Part shown: piece by piece, positions 10,206-20,052 of the stretch
How positions within the stretch are numbered: the stretch's first letter is position 1
Layout: each line of letters starts with the position of its first letter
Origin: Mycolicibacterium chubuense NBB4
GTDB taxonomy: Bacteria; Actinomycetota; Actinomycetes; Mycobacteriales; Mycobacteriaceae
NCBI RefSeq assembly: GCF_000266905.1
Contig: NC_018027.1
Coordinates: 3,348,001 to 3,412,000, forward strand
Length of the DNA stretch: 64,000 nt
Reading direction: 5' to 3'
The notes under the pieces: generated by a model
The model's database searches: none
The model's input: the letters and a program-made list of their open reading frames with translations, nothing else
What the model was told of the DNA's origin: nothing
Program-made: the position numbers and the translations under genes

Positions 10206-11831
10206 TCAGAGGATGTTGCCGCCACGCGCCGTGCTGCGCATGACCTGCGGCAGCGCGTGGGAAACCCCGTAGACGGCGTACGCCTCGGGCGTGACCGGCC
10301 GCACCGGCTTGTTGGACTTGACCGCGGCGACGATGGCCTTCGCAACTTTCTCCGGCCCGTATCGGCGCACCGCAAACCCCTTTTTCGCCCTCCCCCGCAC
10401 GGTCTCCGCGTCGGAACTACGCGCCTCGGGTAGCGAGAACCGCGTGGTGTCGACGATGTTCGTGCCGATCACGCCCGGGCAGATGGTGGTCAGCCCGATA
10501 CCGGCCGCGTCCAGTTCGGCCCGCAGGCAATCGGAGAACATGAAGACGGCGGCCTTCGATGTGCAGTAGGCGTTCATCACGTTGACCGGCGTGTACGACG
10601 CCATCGAGGCGACGTTGACGATGTGCCCACCGGTGCCGCGCTCGACGAGGCGCTTGCCGAACGACCGGCACCCGTTGACGACGCCGCCGAAGTTGATGTC
10701 GAGCACCCGGTCGAACTCTTCGGCCGGCGTGTCGAGGAAGAAGCCCGCATGCCCGACGCCGGCGTTGTTGACCACGACGTCGGGAACCCCGTGCCGAGCG
10801 CAGACCTGCTCGGCGAAGGCCTCGACGGCGCCGGCATCGGAGACGTCGACGACGTAGCGGTGCGCCGGCGCGCCGCCGGCCTCGAGTCGTCGCACCGTCT
10901 CGTCGAGCCCGGCCGCGTCGATGTCGCTGACGACGATCTCGGCGCCCTCCCGGGCGAATGCGAGGGCCGTCTCCCTGCCGATCCCGCTGCCGGCGCCGGT
11001 CACCGACACCAGGGTGTCGCCGAACGTCCGCCGTTCCCGGCCCACGTGCGCCCGCAGCAGCTCGCGCGCGGCCGGGGCCCCGCCGAGATGGTCCGCGAGC
11101 TGGCGGACCGCGCGAGCCAGCACCTGCGGATGCGTGGTGGGCAGGCGATGGCCCGCCCGGATGTCGCGGCGCCACAGACGCGGCACCGAGCCCGTCATCT
11201 CGTCGAAGAGTCGCGGCGTCAGGTATGCGTCCTGCGTGCCGACGATCAGTTGCACCGGCACGTCCACGGGGGTGAAGGTGTCGTGGCCACGGGACAGGTT
11301 GGCGCGGCACACCTTCAGTGGCACCGAGCGCGGGGCGGCCGCCGCCAGCCGGGCGAGCTGGCCGAGCCCCTGCGCGAAGCGCCGGGGTCGCTGCGGGCGG
11401 CTCAGCGCGTCACCGAGGTAATCCCGCACGTGGTGAAGCCCGGGCCCGGACACCGACGTGAACGATGCGACCCGCGCGGCCGCGCCTGCCCGCGTCAGGT
11501 ACTCCCACACGCCGGTCGAACCCCAGCCGTGAGCCAGCACGTGCACCGCCCCGTCGGCCGACAGCCCGTCGACGACGGCGGCGAAATCGTCTCCGAACCT
11601 CTCCACCCGATACGACGAAAGGTGTTTCGGCACAGTCGAATCGCCCGACCCTCGAGTGTCATAGCGGACGACGCGGTACGTGCCGGCGAGCTCCGCCACG
11701 ACGGGGTCCCACACGAGGTGGGTGTCGGAATGTCCGTGCACCAGTACGACGGTCGGTCCGCCGCGATCGCCCTCTTCGAAGACGGCGATCTGCACCCCGT
11801 CGCTGCTCTGCACCATCCGCTTGGTCTCCAC
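10206..11831 (-). CDS. ephD: EphD-type alpha/beta-hydrolase-SDR fusion with degenerate hydrolase site
   Basis: A 541-residue two-domain protein. Residues 1-260 are an epoxide-hydrolase-like alpha/beta-hydrolase; residues 272-541 are a short-chain dehydrogenase with TGAGSGIG (278-285), VVNNAG, and the Ser/YCTSK catalytic residues. M. tuberculosis EphD acts on mycolic acid epoxides. Here the nucleophile position reads HGWG (Gly102, codon GGC) where family members have HDWG, and the oxyanion motif HGFP is HGHS (32-35). The putative acid D201 and H228 remain. The cap is about 50 residues shorter than I recall for the M. tuberculosis protein. The SDR half looks active; the hydrolase half probably is not. 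Starts at GTG 11831 or ATG 11816. Confidence 0.88.
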   Translation of the reverse strand: METKRMVQSSDGVQIAVFEEGDRGGPTVVLVHGHSDTHLVWDPVVAELAGTYRVVRYDTRGSGDSTVPKHLSSYRVERFGDDFAAVVDGLSADGAVHVLAHGWGSTGVWEYLTRAGAAARVASFTSVSGPGLHHVRDYLGDALSRPQRPRRFAQGLGQLARLAAAAPRSVPLKVCRANLSRGHDTFTPVDVPVQLIVGTQDAYLTPRLFDEMTGSVPRLWRRDIRAGHRLPTTHPQVLARAVRQLADHLGGAPAARELLRAHVGRERRTFGDTLVSVTGAGSGIGRETALAFAREGAEIVVSDIDAAGLDETVRRLEAGGAPAHRYVVDVSDAGAVEAFAEQVCARHGVPDVVVNNAGVGHAGFFLDTPAEEFDRVLDINFGGVVNGCRSFGKRLVERGTGGHIVNVASMASYTPVNVMNAYCTSKAAVFMFSDCLRAELDAAGIGLTTICPGVIGTNIVDTTRFSLPEARSSDAETVRGRAKKGFAVRRYGPEKVAKAIVAAVKSNKPVRPVTPEAYAVYGVSHALPQVMRSTARGGNIL

Positions 11832-11849
11832 GAGCGGACAGTATGGCGG

Positions 11850-12203
11850 CTAGTGCTCCAGCTCCTCACGCGCGGCGCGCTTGCGCTCGATCCGCCGACG
11901 CTCCTCGAAATCGCGCATGCGTTGCGGGTAACCGACCTTCTGCACGTCGTAGACCGGGATCTGGAGGCGGTCGGACAGGCGCCGGGCCCCGGCGTAGCCG
12001 CCGGCTCGGCGCCGGGTCCACTCACCGTCGGCGGCGACGAGAACGACGGTGACGTCGGTGACGGTCGTCTTGGGCTCGACGAATGCTTCGACGCCCACGT
12101 GCTCGGCGACCCACTGGTGCAGATAACGGAGGTCGGCGGCCGGGTCACTGGTTGCCAGGCCGCCTGCACGGCGGCGACCGCGCAGCTTGTCGAACAGTCC
12201 CAC
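11850..12203 (-). CDS. Conserved small hypothetical protein upstream of ephD
   Basis: A 117-residue basic protein starting [11 protein letters not shown]. It has [14 protein letters not shown] and [19 protein letters not shown] in the middle, a [16 protein letters not shown] segment, and a charged helical end [19 protein letters not shown] do not recognise a characterised family; the small alpha/beta core with a charged C-terminal helix is conserved in mycobacteria at this position as far as I recall. GTG at 12203 has a good upstream GGAAGGAG; an open frame reaches further upstream to 12380 but would overlap the dlaT promoter. It is 18 bp ahead of ephD and probably co-transcribed. Confidence 0.7.
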   Translation of the reverse strand: MGLFDKLRGRRRAGGLATSDPAADLRYLHQWVAEHVGVEAFVEPKTTVTDVTVVLVAADGEWTRRRAGGYAGARRLSDRLQIPVYDVQKVGYPQRMRDFEERRRIERKRAAREELEH

Positions 12204-12372
12204 CTGGGGTTGCTCCTTCCGGCAATGTCTCCCCCGCGGGCGTTTCCGGCCCCCTTCGATAGTGCCAGAGCAGCGAGTACCCCCGTCCGCGGCGAAACGC
12301 GACAGCGGACGTGACAGGATGGAAGCGCAAGTTCGATCACCTGCGACTGACCGTGCAAGGGAGCCACACCAT

Positions 12373-14235
12373 ATGGCCATCTCCGTTCAGATGCCCGCAC
12401 TCGGCGAGAGCGTTACCGAGGGGACAGTCACCCGCTGGCTCAAGCAAGAGGGTGACACGGTCGAGGAGGATGAGCCGCTGCTGGAGGTGTCGACCGACAA
12501 GGTCGACACCGAGATCCCGTCGCCGGCCGCGGGTGTGCTGAAGAAGATCGTCGCCCAGGAGGACGACACCGTCGAGGTGGGCGGCGAGCTCGCGGTGATC
12601 GGCGACGCGGACAAGGACGGCGGCGAGGAAGCCGAGGAGCCCTCCGGCGACTCCGAAGCGGAAGCCGAGTCCGAGCCCGAACCGGAGTCCGAGCCTGAAC
12701 CGGAGCCCGAGCCGGAGCAGGAGCCGGAGCCGGAGCAGGAATCGAAGCCCAAGTCGTCGGGGTCGGCCGGATCGTCGAAGTCGTCGGGATCCTCGACCCC
12801 GGTGGTGATGCCCGAGCTCGGTGAGTCCGTCACCGAGGGCACGGTCACCCGCTGGCTGAAGAAGGTCGGCGACAGCGTGGAGGTCGACGAGCCGCTGGTC
12901 GAGGTCTCCACCGACAAGGTCGACACCGAGATCCCGTCACCGGTCGCGGGCACCTTGCTGTCCATCACCGCCGAAGAGGACGACACGGTCGAGGTGGGCG
13001 GCGAGTTGGCCAAGATCGGCGACGAGGGCGCGGAGGGCGCCGCCGAGCCCGAACCCGAACCCGAACCGGAGCCGGAACAGGAGCCCGAAGAGGCCGAGGA
13101 GACCGAGCCCGAGGCGAAGCCCGCCGAAGAAGCCGAGCCCGAGCCGGAGAGCAAGCCCGAACCCAAGTCGGAGCCAGAACCCAAGCCCAAGGCGGAGCCC
13201 AAGCCCAAGTCGGAGCCCAAGCCCAAGCCCGAGCCGGAACCCAAGCCGGCTGCGGCCGAAGCCCCCTCAGGCGAGTCGGGACCGTACGTCACGCCGCTGG
13301 TGCGCAAGCTCGCCGGTGAGCACGGCGTCGACCTGGCCGCCGTCAAGGGCACCGGCGTCGGCGGGCGCATCCGCAAGCAGGACGTGCTCGCAGCAGCGGA
13401 AGCCAAGAAGGCGCCGTCGGGGACCGAGAAGTCCGCCGAGGCGCCGTCGAAGGCGCCTGCCGCGGCGATGGCACCGGCTGATGCGAACGCCGCCGACGCA
13501 CCGCTGGCGCACCTGCGCGGCACGACGCAGAAGGCGAACCGCATCCGCCAGCTGACCGCGAAGAAGACCCGCGAATCCCTGCAGGCGACAGCGCAATTGA
13601 CGCAGACCCACGAGGTCGACATGACCAAGATCGTGGCCCTCCGCGCCAAGGCCAAGGCCGCGTTCGCCGAGCGCGAGGGCGTCAACCTCACCTATCTGCC
13701 GTTCATCGCGCGCGCCGTGATCGACGCGCTGAAGATGCACCCGAACGTCAACGCCAGCTACAACGAGGACTCCAAGGAGATCACCTACTACGACGCCGAA
13801 CACCTCGGCTTCGCCGTGGACACCGAGCAGGGCCTGCTCTCCCCGGTGATCAAGAACGCCGGCGACCTGTCGCTGGGCGGGCTCGCCCGGGCGATCGCCG
13901 ACATCGCGGCGCGGGCGCGCTCGGGTGACCTGAAGCCCGACGAATTGTCCGGTGGCACGTTCACGATCACGAACATCGGCAGCCAGGGCGCCCTCTTCGA
14001 CACCCCGATCCTCGTCCCGCCGCAGGCGGCGATGCTGGGCACCGGTGCGATCGTCAAGCGGCCGCGGGTGATCGTCGACGAATTCGGCAACGAGTCGATC
14101 GGTGTGCGGTCGGTGTGCTACCTGCCGCTGACCTACGACCACCGCCTGATCGACGGCGCCGACGCCGGCCGATTCGTCACCACGATCAAGCGCCGCCTCG
14201 AAGAGGGTTCGTTCGAGGCAGACTTGGGTCTGTAG
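12373..14235 (+). CDS. dlaT: Dihydrolipoamide acyltransferase, two lipoyl domains, long charged linkers
   Basis: E2 component of 2-oxoacid dehydrogenase complexes (and, in M. tuberculosis, part of a peroxynitrite reductase system). The order is lipoyl domain 1 (about 1-77, [12 protein letters not shown] with the lipoylated lysine), a linker of EP repeats, lipoyl domain 2 (about 137-213, same lysine motif), a long second linker, the E1/E3-binding domain ([16 protein letters not shown]...[12 protein letters not shown]) and the catalytic domain ending in the [13 protein letters not shown] active-site motif. At 620 residues it is longer than the roughly 553 of M. tuberculosis DlaT; the extra length is in the linkers, which switch from Glu-Pro to Lys-Pro repeats. 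Its lipoylation genes lipB and lipA follow. Confidence 0.94.
   Translation: MAISVQMPALGESVTEGTVTRWLKQEGDTVEEDEPLLEVSTDKVDTEIPSPAAGVLKKIVAQEDDTVEVGGELAVIGDADKDGGEEAEEPSGDSEAEAESEPEPESEPEPEPEPEQEPEPEQESKPKSSGSAGSSKSSGSSTPVVMPELGESVTEGTVTRWLKKVGDSVEVDEPLVEVSTDKVDTEIPSPVAGTLLSITAEEDDTVEVGGELAKIGDEGAEGAAEPEPEPEPEPEQEPEEAEETEPEAKPAEEAEPEPESKPEPKSEPEPKPKAEPKPKSEPKPKPEPEPKPAAAEAPSGESGPYVTPLVRKLAGEHGVDLAAVKGTGVGGRIRKQDVLAAAEAKKAPSGTEKSAEAPSKAPAAAMAPADANAADAPLAHLRGTTQKANRIRQLTAKKTRESLQATAQLTQTHEVDMTKIVALRAKAKAAFAEREGVNLTYLPFIARAVIDALKMHPNVNASYNEDSKEITYYDAEHLGFAVDTEQGLLSPVIKNAGDLSLGGLARAIADIAARARSGDLKPDELSGGTFTITNIGSQGALFDTPILVPPQAAMLGTGAIVKRPRVIVDEFGNESIGVRSVCYLPLTYDHRLIDGADAGRFVTTIKRRLEEGSFEADLGL
12655..12765 (+). 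repeat. Glu-Pro repeat linker 1 in dlaT
   Basis: Degenerate GAGCCxGAxCCx hexanucleotide repeats encode alternating E-P/E-S dipeptides between the two lipoyl domains. Such linkers are flexible swinging arms; the low-complexity DNA is prone to length variation. Confidence 0.8.
13045..13260 (+). repeat. Glu-Pro to Lys-Pro repeat linker 2 in dlaT
   Basis: About 70 codons of EP dipeptides that pass into [12 protein letters not shown] repeats between the second lipoyl domain and the subunit-binding domain. The charge moves from strongly acidic to mixed along the linker. Confidence 0.8.
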
Positions 14236-14241
14236 ACGGCA

Positions 14242-15159
14242 GTGTCGATGCCCTCGGATTCGGTCGTCGCGATAGCGGGCTCCTCCGGTCTGATCGGTAC
14301 GGCGCTGGTGTACGCGCTGCGCGCCACCGATCACCGGGTTCTGCGCATCGTGCGGCGCGCCCCGTCGAACGCCGACGAGGTGTTCTGGAACCCCGACACC
14401 GGCGAGTTCGACCCGGACACGCTGCGCGGGGTGGACGCCGTCGTGAACCTGTGCGGCGTCAACGTCGGCGAGAAGCGCTGGTCGGGGGCGTTCAAGCAGA
14501 GCCTGCGGGACAGCCGCATCGGCCCGACGGAGGTGCTGTCCAACGCCGTCGTCGAGGCCGGGGTCCCGGTGCTCGTCAACGCCAGTGGGGTCGGCTACTA
14601 CGGCAACAGCGGCAGCACACCGGTGGACGAGACCGCGCCGCCGGGATCGAACTTCCTGGCCCGGCTCGCCGTGGACTGGGAGACCGCCACGACCGCCGCC
14701 TCCGATGCCGGCGTCCGGGTGGTGCTGACGCGCACCGGCCTGGTGATGGCGCCGTCGGGAGGAATGCTCGCTCGGCTGCGGCCGCTCTTCGCGCTGGGAC
14801 TGGGCGCACGGCTGGGCAACGGCCGGCAATACCTGTCCTGGATCAGCCTCGAGGACCAGGTGCGCGCGATGCTGTTCGCGATCGGCCACGACGACGTGTC
14901 CGGGCCGGTGAACTTCACTGGGCCCGCCCCGGTGACCAACGCCGAGTTCACCACCGCGCTCGGCCGCACCGTCAACCGGCCCACCCCGTTCGTCGTCCCC
15001 GGGTTCGCCCTGCGCGCGGTACTCGGCGAGTTCGCCGACGAGGGAGCGCTCGGAGGCCAGCGGGCCATCCCGGCCGCGCTGGAGCGGGCGGGGTTCCGGT
15101 TCCACCACAACACCATCGGCGAGGCGCTGGCGTTCGCCACCGCCCCCAACCGTGAGTAG
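14242..15159 (+). CDS. SDR39U1/YfcH-type NAD(P)-dependent epimerase-like protein
   Basis: A 305-residue extended-SDR protein of the TIGR01777 family. Signs are the N-terminal nucleotide-binding motif [58 protein letters not shown] near residue 150 and the C-terminal DUF1731 region ([17 protein letters not shown]). The substrate is unknown for the family. It starts 6 bp after dlaT and overlaps the first possible lipB start by 8 bp, so it belongs to the dlaT-lipB-lipA operon. Homologue of Rv2216. Start GTG 14242, with ATG at 14248 as alternative. Confidence 0.88.
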   Translation: MSMPSDSVVAIAGSSGLIGTALVYALRATDHRVLRIVRRAPSNADEVFWNPDTGEFDPDTLRGVDAVVNLCGVNVGEKRWSGAFKQSLRDSRIGPTEVLSNAVVEAGVPVLVNASGVGYYGNSGSTPVDETAPPGSNFLARLAVDWETATTAASDAGVRVVLTRTGLVMAPSGGMLARLRPLFALGLGARLGNGRQYLSWISLEDQVRAMLFAIGHDDVSGPVNFTGPAPVTNAEFTTALGRTVNRPTPFVVPGFALRAVLGEFADEGALGGQRAIPAALERAGFRFHHNTIGEALAFATAPNRE

Positions 15160-15862
15160 TTTTGTGACCATGGCGGCGGCATCGATCCGGTCGAGCGACG
15201 CACCGGTGCAGGTACGCCGGTGCGGCGTCGTCGACTACCAGCAAGCGTGGGACCTCCAGCGCGAACTGGCCGACGCCCGCGCCGCCGGTGGCCCCGACAC
15301 GCTTCTGCTGCTCCAGCATCCCCCGGTCTACACGGCGGGCCGGCGCACGCTGCCCGAAGAGCGTCCGGTGGACGGGACGCCGGTGGTGGAAACCGATCGC
15401 GGCGGCAAGATCACCTGGCACGGGCCGGGGCAGCTCGTCGGATACCCGATCATCGGATTGGCCGAGCCGCTCGATGTGGTGAATTTCGTTCGGCGCCTTG
15501 AGGAGTCGTTGATCACCGTGTGCGCGGGGCTGGGCTTGCAGACGGGTCGCGTGGAGGGACGCTCCGGCGTGTGGGTGCCCGCATCCGAGGACCGGCCCGC
15601 TCGCAAGGTGGCCGCGATCGGCATCCGCGTCGCGCGTTCGACGACACTGCACGGCTTCGCGTTGAACTGCGACTGTGACCTCGGCGCGTTCGGGTCGATC
15701 GTGCCCTGCGGCATCGCCGACGCCGGCGTGACGTCGCTGACCGCGGAATTGGGCAGGCAGGTCGGGGTCGACGACGTCGTCGACCGCGTCGCCGAGGCGG
15801 TGTGTGACGTGCTCGACGGTCGGCTCGCGGTGTCGGCGAACGCAGTAGCATCGATGCAGTGA
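15152..15862 (+). CDS. lipB: Octanoyl-[ACP]:protein octanoyltransferase
   Basis: LipB transfers octanoate from acyl carrier protein to the lipoyl domains of E2 and H proteins, the first step of lipoate synthesis. Family motifs: [29 protein letters not shown], the catalytic lysine in [18 protein letters not shown] and the catalytic cysteine in [12 protein letters not shown]. Three in-frame starts exist: GTG 15152 (overlaps the previous gene by 8 bp), GTG 15164 and ATG 15170; the last gives the length closest to M. tuberculosis LipB. Its stop overlaps the lipA start by 4 bp (GTGA). Confidence 0.94.
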   Translation: MSSFVTMAAASIRSSDAPVQVRRCGVVDYQQAWDLQRELADARAAGGPDTLLLLQHPPVYTAGRRTLPEERPVDGTPVVETDRGGKITWHGPGQLVGYPIIGLAEPLDVVNFVRRLEESLITVCAGLGLQTGRVEGRSGVWVPASEDRPARKVAAIGIRVARSTTLHGFALNCDCDLGAFGSIVPCGIADAGVTSLTAELGRQVGVDDVVDRVAEAVCDVLDGRLAVSANAVASMQ

Positions 15863-16842
15863 GTGTCGACCCCGGTAACCGCAGACTGCTCCGGCTCGAG
15901 GTGCGCAACGCGCAGACGCCGATCGAGCGCAAACCGTCGTGGATCAAGACCCGGGCCAAGATGGGTCCGGAGTACAAGGAGCTCAAGGGTCTGGTCCGCC
16001 GCGAAGGGCTGCACACCGTGTGTGAGGAAGCCGGCTGCCCCAACATCTACGAATGCTGGGAAGACCGCGAGGCCACTTTCCTGATCGGCGGTGAGCAGTG
16101 CACCCGTCGCTGTGACTTCTGCCAGATCGACACCGGCAAGCCGGCCGAACTCGACCGCGACGAACCCCGCCGCGTCGCCGAGAGCGTGGCCGCGATGGGC
16201 CTGCGCTACTCCACGGTGACGGGGGTGGCCCGCGACGACCTGCCCGACGGCGGGGCCTGGCTCTACGCCGAGACGGTGCGCGCCATCAAGAAACTCAACC
16301 CGAACACCGGCGTCGAGTTGCTCATCCCGGATTTCAACGCCGACCCCGCGCTGCTCGAGCAGGTCTTCGAGTCGCGGCCGGAAGTGTTGGCGCACAACGT
16401 CGAAACTGTCCCGCGGATCTTCAAGCGGATCCGGCCGGGGTTCCGCTACGAGCGCAGCCTCTCGGTGATCACCATGGCTCGCGACTACGGGCTGGTGACC
16501 AAATCCAACCTGATCCTCGGCATGGGCGAGACACCCGAGGAGGTCCGCGCCGCGCTGCGCGACCTGCACGACGCCGGCTGCGACATCGTCACGATCACCC
16601 AGTACCTGCGGCCGTCGGCGCGGCACCACCCGGTGGAACGCTGGGTCCACCCCGACGAGTTCGTCGACCACGAGCGCTACGCCGCCGAGATCGGTTTCGC
16701 CGGTGTGCTGGCCGGGCCGCTGGTGCGGTCGTCCTACCGGGCCGGCCGGCTGTATGCGCAGACGATCGCGTCGCGGTCGCCCGGAGCGGCGACATCGCAC
16801 TCCGGAGCGGCTTCGGCCGCGACATCACACTCCGTATCCTGA
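15859..16842 (+). CDS. lipA: Lipoyl synthase
   Basis: A radical-SAM enzyme that inserts two sulfurs into the protein-bound octanoyl group. The auxiliary-cluster motif is visible ([12 protein letters not shown]), as is the radical-SAM motif CTRRCDFC; the C-terminal RSSY serine ligand is present in LVRSSYRAG. The 327-residue protein has a 22-residue Ala/Ser/His tail not needed for the fold, built from an imperfect direct repeat (GAATSHSG / SAATSHS). Four-base overlap with lipB indicates translational coupling. Confidence 0.95.
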   Translation: MSVDPGNRRLLRLEVRNAQTPIERKPSWIKTRAKMGPEYKELKGLVRREGLHTVCEEAGCPNIYECWEDREATFLIGGEQCTRRCDFCQIDTGKPAELDRDEPRRVAESVAAMGLRYSTVTGVARDDLPDGGAWLYAETVRAIKKLNPNTGVELLIPDFNADPALLEQVFESRPEVLAHNVETVPRIFKRIRPGFRYERSLSVITMARDYGLVTKSNLILGMGETPEEVRAALRDLHDAGCDIVTITQYLRPSARHHPVERWVHPDEFVDHERYAAEIGFAGVLAGPLVRSSYRAGRLYAQTIASRSPGAATSHSGAASAATSHSVS

Positions 16843-16846
16843 TCCA

Positions 16847-17599
16847 ATGGCGAAATCGCGTAACCCGGCGGAAGCCAAGGCCGCCAAGGCCGAGGCGAAG
16901 GCTGCCCGCAAGGCGGCGTCCAAGCAGCGGCGCGGCCAGTTGTGGCAGGCGTTCCAGATCCAGCGCAAAGAGGACAAGCGTCTTCTGCCCTACATGATCG
17001 GCGCGTTTGTGCTGATCGTGGCCGCGTCGGTGGCCGCGGGCCTCTACGCCGGCGGGTTCACGATGTACATGATGATCCCGCTCGGCATCGTGCTCGGGGC
17101 ACTGGTCGCCTTCATCATCTTCGGCCGACGGGCCCAGAAGTCGGTGTATCGCAAGGCCGAGGGCCAGACCGGCGCGGCCGCGTGGGCGCTGGACAACCTG
17201 CGCGGCAAGTGGCGCGTCACCCCCGGCGTCGCGGCCACCGGACACTTCGACGCCGTGCACCGTGTGATCGGGCGCCCCGGCGTGATCTTCGTCGGCGAGG
17301 GCTCACCGGGGCGGGTCAAGCCGCTGCTGGCGCAGGAGAAGAAGCGCACCGCCAGGCTCATCGGCGACACCCCGATCTACGACATCATCATCGGCAACGG
17401 CGAGGGTGAGGTGCCGCTCTCCAAGCTGGAACGCCACCTGAACAAGCTGCCGGCGAACATCACGGCCAAGCAGATGGATTCCCTCGAGTCCCGGCTCGCC
17501 GCGCTGGGGACCAAGATGGGCCCGGCGGCGATGCCGAAGGGTCCGCTGCCGGGAGGCGCGAAAATGCGCGGCGTGCAACGCACCGTCCGGAGGCGATGA
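16847..17599 (+). CDS. DUF4191 membrane protein (Rv2219-like)
   Basis: A 250-residue protein with an Ala/Lys-rich N terminus (AEAKAAKAEAKAARKAA), two membrane helices at about residues 47-67 and 73-93, then a soluble domain with GKWRVTPGVAATGHFDAVHRVIGRPGVIFVGEG and KKRTARLIGDTPIYDIIIG, which are the conserved DUF4191 segments. The family is actinobacterial, of unknown function, and always near lipA or glnA1. The length equals my recollection of Rv2219. ATG 4 bp after the lipA stop. Confidence 0.87.
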   Translation: MAKSRNPAEAKAAKAEAKAARKAASKQRRGQLWQAFQIQRKEDKRLLPYMIGAFVLIVAASVAAGLYAGGFTMYMMIPLGIVLGALVAFIIFGRRAQKSVYRKAEGQTGAAAWALDNLRGKWRVTPGVAATGHFDAVHRVIGRPGVIFVGEGSPGRVKPLLAQEKKRTARLIGDTPIYDIIIGNGEGEVPLSKLERHLNKLPANITAKQMDSLESRLAALGTKMGPAAMPKGPLPGGAKMRGVQRTVRRR

Positions 17600-17665
17600 C
17601 CACTAGAGTCTTCGGGCGGGTTTGCTGCGCGCCCAGACGCCGAGCGCAGACATCGGGGAGGGTCG

Positions 17666-19495
17666 ATGTGTACTGCGTGCGAATGGGCGCCTCATTTTCG
17701 ACGATTCGGGCGCGGCAGTAGCGCTCTGACCCGCCGCGCGGCGCTGCGCGCGGCCGCCGTGACCGCTGTGGTGGCCACGGCCGGCGCGTGTGCGACGCAG
17801 TCCGATTCGGGCACCCGGGAGTCGCAGCCCGAGTCGGCCTCCGGCTCGGGCCGTGCGGACTTCGTCTTCCACAACGGCAGGGTGTACACGGTCACCGACT
17901 CGGCGCCGTGGGCAGAAGCGGTCGCCGTCACCGGCAACCGCATCTCCTACGTCGGCGACGACGCAGGCGCGATGGCGCAGGCCGGTCCGGACACCACGGT
18001 GATCGACCTCGGCGGCAAGCTGCTGATGCCCGGTTTCGTCGAAGGCCACATCCACCCCTTCCTCGGGGCGTTTTTGAGCACAGGTTTGGATCTGCAGGTG
18101 CCCACCGGCGCCGACGCGCTGGCGGCGATCGCGAAGTACGCCGAGGAGAATCCCACCGGGCCGGTGCGCGGATTCGGTTGGCGCGTGGACATGTTCGGCC
18201 CGCAGGGTCCCACACGACAGGACCTGGACAAGGTGCTGCCCGACCGTCCGGGGTTCTTCTTCGCGATCGACGGGCACAGCATGTGGGCGAACAGCAAGGC
18301 GCTGGAGCTCGCCGGGGTGAGGCGGGACACCCCCGATCCGATCCCGGGCTTCAGTTACTACGTCCGCGACGAGAACGGCGAGCCGACCGGCTACGTGCTC
18401 GAAGTGGTGGCCGTGCTGAGCCTGGTCAACGCCATCGAGCCGATCTCCCCGGAGTCGATGGGCACGCTGATGGAAGGGTGGCTGCCCAAGGCGACGGCGG
18501 CCGGCATCACGTCGGTGTTCGACGCGGGGGTGCCGCCGATCGGCGACGATCAGGGTGCACTGATCGACCTCTACACCGGCGTCGAGCGGCGAGGTGCACT
18601 GCCGTTCCGCGTCGTCGCGTCCTACACGGTGAAGTCGCCGCCCGTCGACCGCGCCGTGACGGACCTCACCGACATCCGCCGGCGGATCGCCACGGACCTG
18701 GTCCAGGTCGACGTCGTGAAGATCATCGGTGACGGCACCCAGGGCGGGTACACGGCGTGGCTGCTCGAGCCGTACGCGGACAAACCCGACTCCACCGGCG
18801 CCTCGCCGTTCACCGAGGAGCAATGGCACCAGCTGGTCCGCGAGGTCGACGCGGCCGGGTTCGACGTGCACGTGCACGCATGCGGCGAACACACGGTGCG
18901 CATGGGACTCGATTCGATCGAGGCGGCCATCGCAGCCAATCCGCCCCGCGACCGGCGGCACACCATCGCGCACCTCGTCTACGTCGAGGACCCGGACGGC
19001 CGGCGGTTCGGCGAGCTGGGCGTCGTAGCCCAGTTCTCGGCGAACTGGATGTCTGCCGACCCGGACACGATCGAGAACATGGCCGCCCGCTACGGCAAGC
19101 CCCGAGCGGATCTGCTGTACCGGCCGCAGGACGTCCTGCGGTCCGGCGGACGCATCTCGATGGGCACCGACTGGCCCGCCGCGGGATACTTCTCCACCTA
19201 CAAGCCGCTGGACTCCATCCAGATCGGTGTCACGCGTCAGCTGATCGGCGACCCGAACGCCGAGGTGCTCGCTCCGGCGGACCAGAAGCTGACGGTCGCC
19301 GAGGCGGTGCACGCCAACACCCTCGGCGCGGCGTATCAGATCAGGCTGGACGACAAGGTGGGGTCACTGGAGGTCGGCAAGCTCGCCGATCTGATCGTGT
19401 TGGCCGACAACATCTTCGACATCGACCCGCACGACATCCACGCTGCGACCGTGACGTTGACGATGATGAACGGACAGATCCGCCACCAGGTGTGA
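17666..19495 (+). CDS. Exported YtcJ-type amidohydrolase (Tat-like lipoprotein signal)
   Basis: A 609-residue member of the amidohydrolase 3 (YtcJ) family, metal-dependent hydrolases of amides or imides with unknown natural substrate here. The HxH metal motif is in PGFVEGHIHPFLG; GDGTQGGYTAW, HVHACGEHTVR, HTIAHLVYV and MGTDWPAAGYFSTY follow in the expected order. The N terminus is unusual: MCTACEW with a CxxC pair, then a twin-arginine LTRRAALRAAA stretch and a lipobox-like TAGAC at Cys42. This suggests Tat export and lipid anchoring. M. tuberculosis has no such gene at this point, so it is an accessory insertion between the Rv2219-like gene and the RDD gene. Confidence 0.85.
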   Translation: MCTACEWAPHFRRFGRGSSALTRRAALRAAAVTAVVATAGACATQSDSGTRESQPESASGSGRADFVFHNGRVYTVTDSAPWAEAVAVTGNRISYVGDDAGAMAQAGPDTTVIDLGGKLLMPGFVEGHIHPFLGAFLSTGLDLQVPTGADALAAIAKYAEENPTGPVRGFGWRVDMFGPQGPTRQDLDKVLPDRPGFFFAIDGHSMWANSKALELAGVRRDTPDPIPGFSYYVRDENGEPTGYVLEVVAVLSLVNAIEPISPESMGTLMEGWLPKATAAGITSVFDAGVPPIGDDQGALIDLYTGVERRGALPFRVVASYTVKSPPVDRAVTDLTDIRRRIATDLVQVDVVKIIGDGTQGGYTAWLLEPYADKPDSTGASPFTEEQWHQLVREVDAAGFDVHVHACGEHTVRMGLDSIEAAIAANPPRDRRHTIAHLVYVEDPDGRRFGELGVVAQFSANWMSADPDTIENMAARYGKPRADLLYRPQDVLRSGGRISMGTDWPAAGYFSTYKPLDSIQIGVTRQLIGDPNAEVLAPADQKLTVAEAVHANTLGAAYQIRLDDKVGSLEVGKLADLIVLADNIFDIDPHDIHAATVTLTMMNGQIRHQV

Positions 19496-19508
19496 AATCC
19501 GGCGCCGG

Positions 19509-19994
19509 CTAGCGCCGCACCACGGCGGTGTTGGTCAAGCGGTCCTGATAACCACGCAGGTCGCTGTCGGTGAACAAGGCCGGCAGCACCAGGAACACCA
19601 GCAGGCCGCGCGCAGTGGCGCGGCCGATCCCGACGTGCTGCCGGTGATCCACCGACGCCACCCGCAGACCCAGCGCGAGCTGGCCGGGAGTGAAGCCGAA
19701 GAGCCGGACCGACACGATGCCGAGCACCACCCAGACCACGGCGATGGCCGTCGAGCTGGAGCTGGAGTAGAGGAACTGCTGCCGACTGATCAGTCCGACA
19801 CTGCTGACGAGCCCGACCAGGCCGTAGGCGATGAACCAGTCGATGAGCAGGGCCGCGATCCGCCTGCCGAAGCCGGCGATCGAGCCGGGGCCGCGCTCGG
19901 GCAGGCCCAGGCGCTCGCCCGGATACTTGCCCGGCTCGGAGGCGCCGGGCCCGGAGAGCCACGACCCGAGACCCGAGCCACGTGTGCCGACCAT
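19509..19994 (-). CDS. RDD-family membrane protein
   Basis: A 161-residue protein of the RDD family (Rv2219A-like). The conserved GFGRRIAALLIDWFIAYG opens the first membrane helix with its Arg-Asp pair, followed by further helices at about residues 95-115 and 138-155 and the GFTPGQLALGLRVASVD loop. The ~45-residue N-terminal region is Gly/Pro-rich and cytoplasmic. RDD proteins include ion-exchange and uncharacterised members. ATG at 19994 leaves room for the divergent glnA1 control region. Convergent with the amidohydrolase gene (13-bp gap). Confidence 0.85.
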   Translation of the reverse strand: MVGTRGSGLGSWLSGPGASEPGKYPGERLGLPERGPGSIAGFGRRIAALLIDWFIAYGLVGLVSSVGLISRQQFLYSSSSSTAIAVVWVVLGIVSVRLFGFTPGQLALGLRVASVDHRQHVGIGRATARGLLVFLVLPALFTDSDLRGYQDRLTNTAVVRR

Positions 19995-20052
19995 GCAGCC
20001 AGGATAGGTCCCGGGCCGAAGTGTCCTGTCAGAGGCGCTGGTGGGGACACGC

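Noticed and set aside
12387..13691. 434-codon Ser-rich open frame on the minus strand
   Set aside because: It is the antisense shadow of the Glu/Pro/Lys-rich dlaT linkers and lipoyl domains, with no family features.
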